Source: Ananas comosus
Lineage: Eukaryota > Streptophyta > Magnoliopsida > Poales > Bromeliaceae
Reading direction: 5' to 3'
Assembly (NCBI RefSeq): GCF_001540865.1
Contig: NC_033625.1
Coordinates: forward strand, 13,562,494-13,626,493
Length of the DNA: 64,000 bases
The position numbers and the translations under genes were made by a program. This document shows positions 1 to 10,789 of this stretch, in pieces. The notes under the pieces are model-generated. The model was not told where the DNA came from, made no database searches, and saw only the letters and a program-made list of their open reading frames with translations. The number at the start of each line of letters is the position of its first letter. Position 1 is the stretch's first letter.

Positions 1-195
1 ATGATATTATAATATTAAAAAAAAAATTAGGGAAAACAATTCTGTGAGCAAGTGAAAAAAAAAGAGAGCAATTAGAGTAGGGTTTTGCTGGTTTGGTTTT
101 GTGGGCCCAAAAACACCTAAACTCTATATACATATAATTAAAATACATAATATATATTTATTACATATAATTAAATGTATATATATAAAGTGCGG

Positions 196-405
196 TTATT
201 ATACTTTTATGAGTATAGATCTCTTTATACTAATAAGTTTTCGGACGTTATCCCTTTGACTATTTCCACCCGTTAAATCATATTATTCAACCAACTACCC
301 ACTCAACCCTAAGGGATCACTATCATCCTAACTGCACATCCCTTCATCCATCGGACGAAAACTAATAAATACAAAAAGATCTATACTCATAAGAGTATAG
401 TAATC
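196..405. mobile_element. Palindromic MITE next to a TA microsatellite
   Basis: The ends are inverted copies of each other: TTATACTTTTATGAGTATAG on the left and CTATACTCATAAGAGTATAG on the right. The inside carries the block 'cccactcaaccctaaggg' seen in neighbouring elements. It abuts a TA repeat (411-438), as do most elements of this group. This resembles the rice Micron type of microsatellite-targeting element; that assignment is by analogy. Confidence 0.6.
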
Positions 406-439
<34 letters not shown>

Positions 440-440
<1 letters not shown>

Positions 441-687
441 CTGGGGCTACTATACTCTTATGAGTATAGACCCCCTTATACTCATAAATTTTTAACCGTT
501 GATTGATGGAATGTGTGGTTAGGATGGTGGTGGTCCCCACTTAAAATAATAGTGGTTCCTTAGGGTTGAGTAGGTAGTTGGTTGAATAGTATGATCTAAC
601 GGGTGGAAATGATCAATGGAATAAATCTAAAAGCCGAAAACTTATGAGTATAAGGAAGCCAATACTTATAAAAGTATAGTAGTCGGA

Positions 688-690
<3 letters not shown>
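440..690. mobile_element. Palindromic MITE between two TA repeats
   Basis: The terminal inverted repeats are built on CTACTATACTCTTATGAGTA, with a degenerate copy near 660-680. The element lies exactly between TA tracts at 411-438 and 691-720. The internal block 'gggttgagtaggtagttggttgaatagtatgatctaacggg' recurs, reversed or direct, in the elements at 196-405, 721-953, 1597-1826 and 22628-22866, which defines one family. Confidence 0.65.
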
Positions 691-720
<30 letters not shown>

Positions 721-724
<4 letters not shown>

Positions 725-953
725 CTAGGCTGGAATACTATTAATAGCACCAATGACTTGGTGCTATTAAGTTTTCCGCCCTTGGATTAAAAGATGTACG
801 GTTAGGATAATGTGGGGCCCCCTAGGGTTGAGTGGGTGGTTGGTTGAATAGTATAATCTAACGGGTAAAATTAATCAAAAGGGTTAATCTAACGGCAGAA
901 AACTTGATAGCACCAACTTTTTGGTGCTATCGATAGCATAGCAGCCGGACTCT
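721..953. mobile_element. Palindromic MITE, same family
   Basis: It begins with CTAGGCTGGAATACTATTAA followed by AGCACCAATGACTTGGTGCT and ends with a matching inverted end near 905-950 (TTGGTGCTATCGATAGCATA). It is flanked by TA repeats on both sides. The internal block is shared with 440-690. Confidence 0.65.
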
Positions 954-967
954 ATATATATATATAG

Positions 968-1503
968 TGAGGCTACTATGCTTCTGAAAGTATGGAGCCT
1001 TCCGTGCTTCCAGGTCTTTTTCGATATTGCGACTTTCGAATTGTCGATCGGCTCCGTTAAATTTGATCTAGAGTATTTGAAATACTTAGAAAATAAATTT
1101 TATAATTTTTCGATATCATTTGCCTAGTGATCGAAGTGGCTCAAAATCAATAATTTTAAAAGCCGTTGTGAGCTGTTTGCAAGTTTAACGGTGTAGAAAT
1201 ATCCAAATCATGTGAAATTTTGATAGAAAATTCTTTATACTATATAAACAAGATCAATATCTTTGATCTAAAATTTTAATGTCATATTATCTTGTTTTGT
1301 AAGATTTTTATTTTCAACCGTTGATTTTGAGCCCCTTAGTTCACTAAGCAAATGATATCGAAAAATTGCAAAATTTATTTTCTAGGTACTTCGAATACTC
1401 TAGATCAAGTTTAACGGAGCCGATCGACGATTCGAAAGTCGCAACATCGAAAACGACCTGGAAGCACCGAAGACTCCGTGCTTCCAGAAGCATAGTAGCC
1501 TCA
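968..1503. mobile_element. Long fold-back element, about 535 bp
   Basis: The two halves are inverted copies. The left arm reads from the 'gaggctactatgcttctg' end through TCGATCGGCTCCGTTAAA. The right arm returns through TTTAACGGAGCCGATCGACG to 'cagaagcatagtagcctc'. Arms are roughly 160-200 bp around an imperfect centre. It sits between short TA tracts (955-966 and 1505-1520). Related fold-backs occur at 22937-23478, 32098-32635, 32826-33832, 33893-34440 and 34498-35088, and a half copy at 4556-4698. Confidence 0.7.
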
Positions 1504-1522
1504 CTATATATATATATATAGT

Positions 1523-1826
1523 AGGGCTACTATACTCTTATGAGTATTGGGCCCTTCGTACTCATAAGTTGTNAGCATAGTAACCGGACTCCTATAGAAT
1601 TAGGCTAATATACTATTAATAGCACCAAGTTATTGGTGCAATCAAGTTTTTGGCCATTGGATTAAGAGATGTGCAGTTAGGATTATGTGGGCCCCTTAGG
1701 GTTTAGTGGGTGGTTGGTTGAATAGTATGATGTAACGGATGAAAATAATCAAAAGTATAGATCTAACGGCGGAAAACTTGGTAGCACCAAGTGTTTCGTG
1801 CTATTAATAGCATAGTCGCGGGACTC
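1523..1826. mobile_element. Two MITE copies, one broken at an N
   Basis: From 1523 a MITE of the 440-690 type starts (CTACTATACTCTTATGAGTA) but is cut at the N at 1573, after which only its other end is present. From about 1597 a second, complete MITE of the 721-953 type runs to 1826, with ends built on ACTATTAATAGCACCAAG. A CT repeat and a TA repeat follow (1827-1898). Confidence 0.55.
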
Positions 1827-1849
1827 TCTCTCTCTCTCTCTCTCTCACT

Positions 1850-1901
<52 letters not shown>

Positions 1902-1903
<2 letters not shown>

Positions 1904-2142
1904 GAGCTGGAATGCTATTGATAGTATTTGGCCACTTTGGCTATCAAGTTTTTAACTCTTGGATCAGAAATTATAGGGTTAGAATGATATTAGTCTTTTA
2001 AGGTCGAGTGGTCCCCCTAAGGTTGAGTGGTCCCCACAGGATAATAGTATTAATCTAAAGATTAGAAATGATTAAAATAACTGATCTAAAGGCGAAAAAA
2101 TCAGAAACATCGTATCTTCTATATTTGCGACAGCATAGTAGC

Positions 2143-2211
<69 letters not shown>

Positions 2212-2220
2212 CTCGAGTGT
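1902..2220. mobile_element. MITE followed by a compound TA/TG microsatellite
   Basis: A palindromic MITE (about 1902-2141, ends 'gagctggaatgctattgatag' and inverted 'acagcatagtagctc') lies between a long TA repeat (1851-1898) and a compound repeat of TA then TG (2147-2208). It shares the internal 'aaggttgagtggtccccac' block with the element at 30851-31106 in inverse orientation. Confidence 0.55.
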
Positions 2221-2269
2221 TTTTTAGCCTAATTCGAATAATTCTCAACCTCAGTTTGAACTAAATTTT

Positions 2270-2395
2270 ATTTTATTTTTTTTAATTCATGCTCGCTCAT
2301 TTAATTTCGAGTTGAGCTCGAGCAGCCGAATATCGAGCCGAACGCGAGTCGATCGAGAGCCGGCTCGCTCATCTGCCCAGCCCTATCAGAGGGCG
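2270..2395. repeat. GAGCCGA-rich dispersed repeat fragment
   Basis: This short stretch is rich in variants of 'cgagccgaacgcgag'. Such text is common at ends of non-autonomous hAT elements in plants. The same motif fills 27496-27620 and 28150-28650. Family assignment is by pattern only. Confidence 0.4.
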
Positions 2396-2446
2396 TACTC
2401 TTTCATATAACAAACTTGGCATATCAAACAACAAAGACGCATGCGC

Positions 2447-2747
2447 AAAAATTTGGAAAACTACTACATCACCAACCTATTCCTTTTAATAAGAGGCGCT
2501 TACCTGACGGGAGCAACAGGCGGAAGTAAATGAGAAAGTTTCTGGACGTATAGCTTTCCTATCGAGATGTTGGAATATTTGGAGAGAAAGAAAGAAAGAA
2601 AATTTTGGCAAACTACTGCATCACAAACCTCTTATTCCTTTAAGAGGCGCTTACGTGACGGGAGCAATAGGCGGAAGAAAATGAGAAAGTTTCCGGACAT
2701 AGCTTTCCTTTCCAGGTGTTGGAATATTTGGAGAGAAAGAAAGAAAT
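2447..2747 (+). repeat. Tandem duplication of about 152 bp in the gene 1 distal promoter
   Basis: Two adjacent copies begin at 2447 and 2599, each running from 'aaaattt-gg-aaactact' to 'tggaatatttggagagaaag'. A single diverged copy of the same upstream region is found at 9455-9620, so the duplication happened within the gene 1 flank. Confidence 0.7.
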
Positions 2748-2850
2748 ATCCGAATTGGTCTTCCAGAAAGAAAAGTCAAAATTCTGAAGTACAAAATGCC
2801 AAAACCTAACTACTAGGCCGAACTAAGAAGTGGAAGGAAGCCATTATTGT

Positions 2851-3418
2851 TAGACCCGGCAAACGGGCTAGATTGGGTAACCCGCGGACGGATTATTGTA
2901 TTAGGCATGGATAAAATTTACTCGTAAATTTTTGCATAGCCAACATCTTTTTCCCCTGCAGGTGGGTGGGTGGGTGGATATGCGGATTACTTACATTTTT
3001 TTTTTTTTTGTTTTGCTCTTATATTTTTTAAATACAAATTAAACATATATATTAGTTTTAAAAGCGTAATATATATAATTCATTATTTAAAATATTATAA
3101 CATACAATAAAATATTTAAAGTCTTAAAGCAAAAATATTTCATAAGATAAAAGACACACAATAAGAAATTAGAATTAGAATTTTTAGAATAGATAAAAAA
3201 AAATAATTTTTATTAAAAAAATATATTTTGTAATTAAAAAATATATGTGCCGGTACCCGTGGGTACCTGCGGGTTATTCAAAATGTCCGCATCTTAATGG
3301 GTATCCACTTATTTTACTCGTAATTTTTTGGATTGAAAAAGTTGATAACCATATACACCCACAAATTTGCGGGTTACACACGGGCACCTGCGGATTTGGT
3401 TCGAGATTGTCAGGTCTA
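2851..3418. mobile_element. hAT-like MITE with TAGACC ends
   Basis: The left end TAGACCCGGCAAACGGGC mirrors the right end, which reads as TAGACCTGACAA on the other strand. The inner parts are inverted copies rich in 'gggtaacccgcgg' and 'ggtacctgcggg'. A second copy, inverted and nested inside another element, is at 32857-33325. A clear 8-bp target duplication was not found, so the hAT label rests on end sequence only. Confidence 0.5.
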
Positions 3419-3739
3419 CCTATTATGGCACATTTATACTACATCATCAATAACCAGCCAAACACATCTTTCGGTTTGAAAAAAAAAAAAATACAATAAA
3501 ATATTTTTCTAGTAACCGTGATAGGATGGATGAATCCAAAGAAGAGAGTCTGATTGGTTAGGATTGCCATATCAGTATTATAACTGGTGCATTCTACACC
3601 TTTTCAAGAAGTGAAGTAGCAGAAATATAAGATGCAGTGTCGTATACAGGTGATGAGGTATCCCAAATCAATTAATTAAATTTCCCCATCATGATGAATT
3701 GTAGACGAATATTTTTGTTGTGCTTTTTCCAAGAATCTG

Positions 3740-4008
3740 TTATATGAAGTAGGACGATTGTACTGTTATAGGAAGTTAGATGTGCACTTCCGACTATATA
3801 TATATAGTTTGAATTATTAGCTAAGTACATAAGAGAATCATTAATCGAACATGTGGAAAATATTTCCTCTTCCAAAGTCATTAGAAGAAACAAACATGCT
3901 AAGGAATATATACTACAACATCTCCGCGGCGGTCGAAGAGAGTTTGAAAAAGTGGTGGTGAGATCGATCGATCGAGAAGGTACGTATCGAGAAAGTTAGG
4001 GTTCGGGA
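3740..4008 (+). promoter_or_regulatory. Conserved promoter and 5' leader of gene 1
   Basis: This stretch aligns with the upstream regions of genes 2 (21155-21441) and 3 (29432-29770). Shared blocks are 'ggaagttagatgtgcactt', 'gagaatcattaat-gaacatg', 'ttcctcttccaaagtcatta', 'gagatcgatcgatcgagaag' and 'cgagaaagttagggtt' just before the ATG. Genes 2 and 3 have a clear TATA motif ahead of the block. In gene 1 the corresponding place reads only 'gttatatgaag' near 3740, a weaker box. Confidence 0.55.
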
Positions 4009-4699
4009 ATGACGAAGAGCTTGGCTCGAAGCTTGTCGAAGAGCCATGTCGGCGCGGGGTTTCTCGTGGGCTTCTTCCTGGTCTTGCTCGCCTACTTCAC
4101 CGTGTCGGAGCAGTTTGCGATCCGCGCTCTAAATCGTGAGTTGCAGTTATCTATATATGCTCTCAGTCATTTTGATCCTTTCATGTTACTTAGCTAGATG
4201 TGTTCAAGCAACATATGTAGTGAGAAACAAGTTTGAATATTGATTTTATAAGAAAATCTCAATATAAGAACGATTTTTAGATGACGCTTAGGAGAGGCGT
4301 CCCCAGGCATCCCAATAGTATAGCAAATACCGGCGTTTAATTTAAAACGCGTTGTCATATGAGCACTCTATTATATCAAACCAATTTATTAAAAGAGAAA
4401 CTTTACTGTTATTTTTAATTCTAGGACGCTTTAAAACGACAGGATTTCAAAAAATTCTGATGCTTTAAAGCGTTAGAATATATTTTACCAATAATGACTT
4501 GTTATTTGACGACACTTTTAAATGTGACACTAGATTATATTGAAACATTTTCAAGCACCCTTCGTTCGGTAGGCAAATGATATCGTAAAATCATAAAATT
4601 TATTTTCTAGGTACTTCAAATACTCTAGATCAAGTTTAACGGAGCCGATCGACGATTCGAAAGTCGCAACATCGAAAACGAGCTGGAAGCACGGAAGGN

Positions 4700-4747
<48 letters not shown>

Positions 4748-7003
4748 GCATCTTTAAATGTTAATTTTCTTATAGTTAATATATGTATCTTTCTTTTTTG
4801 TAAAATTAAAAAAGCAAAAAAATAAATTAGGCAAGCATTTTATTTTCTCTTTTTTCCTTCTCTTTTATCATTATTATTTTTTTGATATTTATGTGCAATG
4901 TTGATTCTTATGAGCTTAATTGAATTTTGTAGTTTTTTCACAACGATCGACGGAACATGAAGTTGTATCAACTCCATCTGCAAAGGATGTAGAGCAAGGT
5001 GAGATAAATTTAAATAAAATTACCTTAATTATTCCTTAGCACTTAATTTAAACCTTTGTTCTAATTATTATAAGATATATAATAGTTATTAATTAAAGAT
5101 GCATGAAAATTAACAAAATTATCGCTCATAAAGTGTTTATTCTCTGTGACTAAACTATATGAATTTTATAGAGGAAAAACGAAACAAAAAACCAATTTCT
5201 CTCACCCTTAATTTAGTGAATATAAATAAGTTTTAGCATCTTAAAGCTTCCTACTATTTATTTTATTTATGAAGAAATCGATTAAAAATGTATATTTGTT
5301 GGGAAAAAGTTGGGTTCGGACCTAAAATATACCAAATGGAGATTAGTTCGTTTGCAATCAGTTAGTTTTCACGCCTAATTAGCTCAATTTGATTGAGTCG
5401 CACCCCTTCCTACCGAGTGTTTTAGTTTCTTGCAATATCAAAAGTTTAAATCTATACTAATTCTTAAATAGAGAAGTTGCTCTTATTGATTTTCAAAAAT
5501 CTTTTAAATATCCCCAAACCTTTAGGGTTTACTACTTGGATTTGGGGTTTAAAGGGGAATTTTGGTAGAATTAGAGTAAATTTGAAAATTTTGAATAGTA
5601 ATCGGGGTTGAATAAGCAAAAATCCAATTAATATATATAGGGCTTCTATCACTATGAGTAGAGTTAATTCACTTTTTATCTAACAGTGATATTTTAATTT
5701 TAGTTAGTTAATTTCACACTGTAGTGAGTTAGCGAAAATTAAGGAACACCCATTGGTAAAATTAATTAATGATCGAGAACTAGACTAAAATTTAGTAATT
5801 TGCTGAATTTTTTTCTCTTCTCGCACAGGTAGAGGCGCCGAAAAATCCAACCAACTGGTAGAACTGAAGCCGATCTGCGACACGTCGAATCCAGACTTTT
5901 GCGACATCACCGGCGACACTCGAATCCTGGGAAGCAACTCGACGGTCTTTTATGTCCCTCCCCCCAAAATCACCAATCCTGAACCTCAAGAGTGGAAAAC
6001 CCGAGTACGAACTCACAAGCACCTTAAGTTGATCGAATTCGTGACAATAAAATCATTACGCGGTCCGTCCGAAGCCCCTCCTTGTACGGTCCGGCACGAT
6101 GTCCCCGCGGTCGTGTTCGAGCTAAGTGTCCAGATTGGGAACATCTGGCACGACTTCAACAACGTGATCATCCCCCTCTATCTCACTTCTCGTCGGTTCA
6201 ACGGCGAGGTTCAATTCCTCATAACCAATCTCAAACCTTGGTTTCTCAAAAAGTATAGCGTGATACTCAAGAAGCTCTCAAGGTATGAAATTATCGATTT
6301 TTCTAGCGATAAGGAGATCCGTTGCTACCCGCGTGCCCTTGTCGGCCTTCGGAGGCATCGTGATTTCGGGATCTTACCCAATTTGCCTCCAAAAGGGTAC
6401 ACAATGCTTGACTTCCGGTTGTTCATTCGAGAAGCTTACTCGCTTCCAAAAGATGTACCAATAAGTTATCGAGATAAGCCGGAAAAGAAACCACGACTGA
6501 TGCTCATAAATAGGGGGGAAACCAGAAGGTTGTTGAATATAGAGGAAGTCGTGAAATCGGCCGAGGAGTTAGGGTTTGAGGTGGTGGTCGTCGAGCCAAA
6601 GAGAGACCTAAACGTGACGGAAATCGCAAAGGTGGTGGACTCATTCGACGCGCTGATGGGGGTGCACGGGGCCGGGCTAGCTAACATCGTTTTCCTCAGA
6701 ACGAACGCCGCCATGATCCAAGTGGTGCCCTACGGGAAATTGGAGCCCATTGCCGAGAGCTGCTACGGTTGGCCTGCGAGGGAAATGAAATTGCGAGATG
6801 TCGAGTACACGATTAGCTTGGAGGAGAGCACATTGTTGGAGAGACTCGGGAGAGATCACCCCGCGATCAAGGATCCGGATTCAATTCACAGGAGTGGGTT
6901 GAAAAAAGTGAGGGAGTTCTACAAGCTCAACCAAGATGTGAAGCTAAATGTCACAAGATTTGCTCCCACACTATTGAAGGCTCTTGAGCTTCTTCACAAA
7001 TAG
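4009..7003 (+). CDS. GT61 glycosyltransferase, gene 1 (455 aa, short stem)
   Basis: Exons 4009-4135, 4933-4998 and 5829-7003 join in phase 1 to give 455 aa. Residues 1-13 are basic and cytoplasmic, about 14-32 form a signal anchor (VGAGFLVGFFLVLLAYFTV), then comes a short stem and the GT61 (DUF563) domain. HGAGLAN is at about 344-350. Family members are type II Golgi enzymes that add xylose or arabinose side chains to xylan; the sugar used here cannot be read from sequence. The in-frame ATG at 6029 is internal: the reading frame is open back to the cag acceptor at 5828 and encodes the family's Cys-containing CDTSNP..CDI.GD segment. Compared with genes 2 and 3, the copy lacks the acidic stem exon. 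It has ELSVQIGN..HDFNN where paralogs have ALGGLIGN..HDFSD, has lost a Cys before the HGAG motif (DSFDA for DSCDA), and reads LAN for LTN. It is open and spliceable but may be diverging in function. Confidence 0.88.
4556..4698. mobile_element. Half of a long fold-back MITE in gene 1 intron 1
   Basis: The sequence from 'gttcggtaggcaaatgatatcg' to 'gagctggaagcacggaagg' matches the right half of the element at 968-1503. It stops at the N at 4699, followed by a TA repeat to 4741. The missing arm is probably lost in an assembly gap rather than in the genome. Confidence 0.55.
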
Positions 7004-8080
7004 CGGGTGTAAGGAAAGTATTCGAAACAACTGCTTAACTTTTAAATATTCTTATTATTTAATATTTTAATTTGTTTAATTCGCGCGATTTGATGTTTTT
7101 TTTATTGCATATGCGTCTGTGTTTATTAAAGGAATGGCACGAGAAACTTTACCGGAAAAGATGTTTAGAAATTTTGTTAAGAAAGAACCATCAAGTAATT
7201 AGTTCAAGAGCATTGCAAAGCTAGATAGTTTAAATTAAAATTTTTTATAAAATTGGTTGTTGTTTCACAATTAATGCATGAGCAATCATTCAAATTACTC
7301 TCTTTTTTTTTCTCGTAGTTTGGTTTCAAAAAAAAAAAAAAGAAGCCGGCCCATTTGCGCATCTCAAATTTGAAATTCATAGAATTTAAACTTTTTATTC
7401 GGAACTAACTTTTCAAAAAATGTATTCTTATAATAGAATTTTTGTTTTGTAGGAATATATTTATTTGATATATATCTTAAAAATGACAAGAATATATATA
7501 TTATTTCTACATTTGGTTGAATATAGAAATTTTCCAACTACAATATATTATCACAATACCAATTTCTATAGAAACTAATATTATACATCATTGTACTAAA
7601 TTAATCNCATTTGGTTGAATATAGAAATTTTCCAACTACAATATATTATCACAATACCAATTTCTATAGAAACTAATATTATACATCATTGTACTAAATT
7701 AATCATATAAAATCATAACTATTTGAATATAAAATCTATTTAAACATTACTAAGTTTAGAGAATTCTTAAAGTTATTTGTCTCTTGTACTTAGTTTAAAT
7801 TTTTTTGGCAGATATAAAATTTGCACAAAGAACTTTCACAGGAAAAAAAAAATACTAAGGGAGGAGGTTGGTTTTTAATCCCATGTTTTAAGGGATTATA
7901 AATGTTAAAAAAAATTAAAATCCTATTACACTATATTCCTATAATAAAATAAACATGAAATTTCACAATTCTGCTGTTATCTAAAACAATACTGTAGAGT
8001 AAACAAGCCCTTATATAGATGTGTTTCTCAAATACATGATGATATCCATATATAATATATTCTGCCTATCATCTTTTCGT
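7004..8080 (+). other. Gene 1 3' flank, conserved with genes 2 and 3
   Basis: There is no gene here. The block around 7249-7300 ('attggttgttgtttcacaat') recurs after gene 2 (26525-26580) and gene 3 (36927-36980). A second block, 'gggaggaggtt' to 'aagggattataa' near 7858-7910, recurs at about 26733-26790, and similarity seems to fade near 8015 and 26880. These limits mark the downstream end of the duplicated unit. Confidence 0.5.
7510..7704. repeat. Identical 97-bp direct repeat split by one N
   Basis: Bases 7510-7606 are identical to 7608-7704, with a single N at 7607 between them. Exact identity on both sides of an N in non-coding DNA is best explained by two overlapping contig ends that were not merged. 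Confidence 0.85.
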
Positions 8081-8653
8081 AACGCCCAATCTATCAGCTG
8101 ATCATTCATCACATGGTTTATGCATTGGCACATCATTGGGTCTTACCATTAGCCCAAAAAGCTTAAATCTATTTATTATTATTAGTGTACCTTTTAGATT
8201 CTGATGTTCTCATCAGCCCAATTACACACGTAGTCCAAAATCATCAGGCAATGTGAGACTTTCCCGTTAGTCTTGTCATTCTGATCCTAACTTAGGCTTG
8301 TCTTTTCGACTCTAGCTTGCCGGCCCAAAATGCTTAGACCCACTTATTATTACTAATATCTATTTTCATCCGATGTTGGATTATTAGGGCATTACAAACT
8401 TTCTCCGTTTAGACTTTGACATCCTCATCATGACTTTGGCTCAGTCGAGACTCATCTCACACTTCCAACTGATTATTGACTCTGAAATCGAATATAACAA
8501 TCTATTTCACTATAAATAAGAACTCGTTATGTAGGCCCAAACCACCCGTCCAAAATGCTTAATTCCAGTTACTACTAATAGTGTCCATGGTCTCTCTTAT
8601 GTGCACAATCATAATCTCATTTCTATCCGATACAGGACTATTGGGACGTCACA
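8080..8653 (-). mobile_element. TRIM-like LTR elements, nested or tandem
   Basis: On the minus strand, LTR-like blocks starting TGTAATGCCCTAATAATCC (ending at plus position 8396) and TGTGACGTCCCAATAGTCC (ending at 8653) carry the 'cccacatcggat'-type and 'gcattttgggcc' motifs of the small LTRs at 11158-13537. The segment 8397-8510 between them resembles the TRIM internal region, including a degenerate Met-tRNA primer-site complement. A further block at 8080-8230 suggests a second copy. Borders are approximate. Confidence 0.5.
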
Positions 8654-8879
8654 TGTTACGCTCCATGGTCTCTTATATACTCAATCATAATTTCATTCTC
8701 ATTCGATGTAAAACAATTATGGCACGTGTCACAAAAGTACAAATCCTAAATTTTATAGAATCAAGGTACATTGTAGCCTATGCATTGTAAAATGCATAAA
8801 AGGTGGGCTGATTAACCGTATATTGATGAGAGTAGCACTACTGAGAGAGCCATGTGGGTAGCACTACTGAATTAGCAAG

Positions 8880-9245
8880 AGGACGCGTGTGATTTTCGTC
8901 TTTGTTAGTTAATTCGCGAATTGTTCACGAATTATTCACGAATTATTAAAATTTTGAATTTAATGGTCCATTTACGAATTTTTTTTGAAAAAAAAAAAAT
9001 TATTCGCGAATTTTTGGGCCAGCCGAATTATTCACGAATTATTTCTGAATTATTAAAAATTTGAATAAAAAACTTATAATTTTTATATTTGAATATAGAT
9101 TATCGTATATTTTATATCTTATATTTTATATTTTATATCGAATGCGTTTTTTAAGCCGAATTTTTTAATGAATTTAAAAATTAGAAAACAAATTTTATAC
9201 GTATTATACCTGTACCAAATTTTTGCCGAATCCGAATTAACTAAT
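8880..9245. repeat. Repeats of 'attcacgaatt'
   Basis: The stretch is full of variants of 'attattcgcgaatt' and 'attcacgaattatt', on both strands because the motif is palindromic. It looks like a non-autonomous DNA element or its remnant. I could not define ends or a target duplication. Confidence 0.35.
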
Positions 9246-9454
9246 TAACTATGGTTTTCGTGGCCATGGATAATTCAATACGAGAGAGAGATTTAGAAAA
9301 AAGGGATCCAGTAGAAATTATTCTGCAAAGAAGAAGAGTCGATTGTAATCAATCTCTTTATTGTGGTTGTACTCATTGTGAAATTTTAACAACCGGTACT
9401 GAAGCAAGTATCAAAATTTGCAGCAATTATCATCAAAATGGATTGCAGATTTTC

Positions 9455-9840
9455 AATAGTCGATATCAGAGCGAGTACTATTTCATATAACAAACTTGGA
9501 ATACCACACAACAAAGAGACATGAGGAAAAAATTCGGAGAACAACTACATCATAACCTATTACTCGAAGCGACCGGAGCAATGGACGGAAGAAAATGTGG
9601 AAGGAGACAAATCTAAGAATTCATCTTCCAGAAAAAGTCGAAGGATGGAAAGAGGCAAAACTTTGAATTACAAGAAAAAGTCTAATATGCAGCAGCAGTC
9701 ATATACGTGATGTAGCATTCCAAACCAATCAAATCCCTTTTTTCGAAAATTCACCCAACCTAACATAATTTGTAGAGAAATATTTTTATTATAGTCTTTT
9801 TTAGAGAAAAAACATATAATTAACTGTATATAAATGATGT
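9455..9840 (+). other. Orphan copy of the gene 1 upstream region
   Basis: Blocks 'tttcatataacaaacttgg', 'accggagcaatggacggaag' and 'aatttgtagagaaatatttt' match, in the same order, the gene 1 upstream DNA at about 2400-2540 and 3650-3735. No GT61 exon follows. This is either the remnant of a lost tandem copy or a duplicated promoter fragment. Confidence 0.5.
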
Positions 9841-9952
9841 GGTGTAGTTGTTATACAGTAAACTCTCTCAGTGGATTGGAATGCGTGAGAAGTTAACATC
9901 AGCTATAATGTCTTTCGTACTAGTCATACATTTGTGTTCCCACTCCCCCGTA

Positions 9953-10208
9953 TGTGACGCCCCAACTTCCCAGGGGGTCACCCATCCTAGGACTACTCCC
10001 ATCCTAGCACGCTTAACTCTCTTAACCTCTTGGGCCTTGCCACCACCCAAAATGCTTCCCAGGGGGTCACCCATCCTAGGACTACTCCCATCCTAGCACG
10101 CTTAACTCTCTTAACCTCTTGGGCCTTGCCACCACCCAAAATGCTTAAGCCGGGTTAAGAGTTTTAGCCCTATTATATCTCATATATAGGACTATCTGGG
10201 GTCTCACA
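9953..10208 (-). mobile_element. Cassandra-like solo LTR with duplicated 5S-like domain
   Basis: Read on the minus strand the block starts TGTGAGACCCC and ends GGGGCGTCACA. It contains 'gagttaagcgtgctaggatg' and 'aggatgggtgaccccctggg', which match the A-box-to-C-box part of plant 5S rRNA. Cassandra-type TRIM LTRs are known to carry such 5S sequence. An 89-bp unit holding the 5S-like part is perfectly duplicated in tandem (9966-10054 and 10055-10143). It is not a true 5S gene because flanking 5S sequence is absent. Confidence 0.75.
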
Positions 10209-10789
10209 CCTTTCCATAAAGCAGGGCGTCACATTTTAAACTACTAAAATATGATATAGTGTACTTAAATTTATATTAAAAATTATTAATCTAAGATACT
10301 AATAATCTAATTATTTGATTATTATTGAAAATTAATACATATTTGTTTTAATTTATGACTAACATACATTGAATTACTAAAATTTTGATTAGCTTGGTTT
10401 ATTTTGTTTTTCTGGATTTTAATTTTTAGAGTCGAACTAAACAGAATTATATGTAAAATAGAACCGAATCAACTGATTTAAATTGATTCGTTTTGATAAT
10501 TTGGTTTGAACAGAATAATGCTCACCCGGTCCTAATCTGCACTATGAATAACCACTCATCAAAAATAAGAGATAATTGCACCCGTGCGGATGGTACAGTT
10601 CGTGGCACTAAAATATCTCATAATGTTGTTTCATTGTTGTTTTATTGAGAATGAGGACATTGCAAGTACCTTTCAAATTAAGAACGAATTTTGGTTCAAA
10701 TTATCAATAAAAATGGAGATAAAACATCTCATCAACGTCGTTTTATTGAGATCAATCAAATGTCCATGATTATAATAGTGTAAAACAAT

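Noticed and set aside
6029..7003. A separate 324-aa gene starting at the ATG at 6029
   Set aside because: The frame is open upstream to a good acceptor at 5828 and encodes the conserved Cys segment, so this is the last exon of gene 1.
9251..9490. 79-codon open frame with several Cys residues
   Set aside because: No recognised domain, and its end lies in the non-coding block shared with the gene 1 upstream region.
9953..10208. A genuine 5S rRNA gene
   Set aside because: Only the central part resembles 5S rRNA, the ends are LTR termini and related LTRs occur elsewhere in the window.
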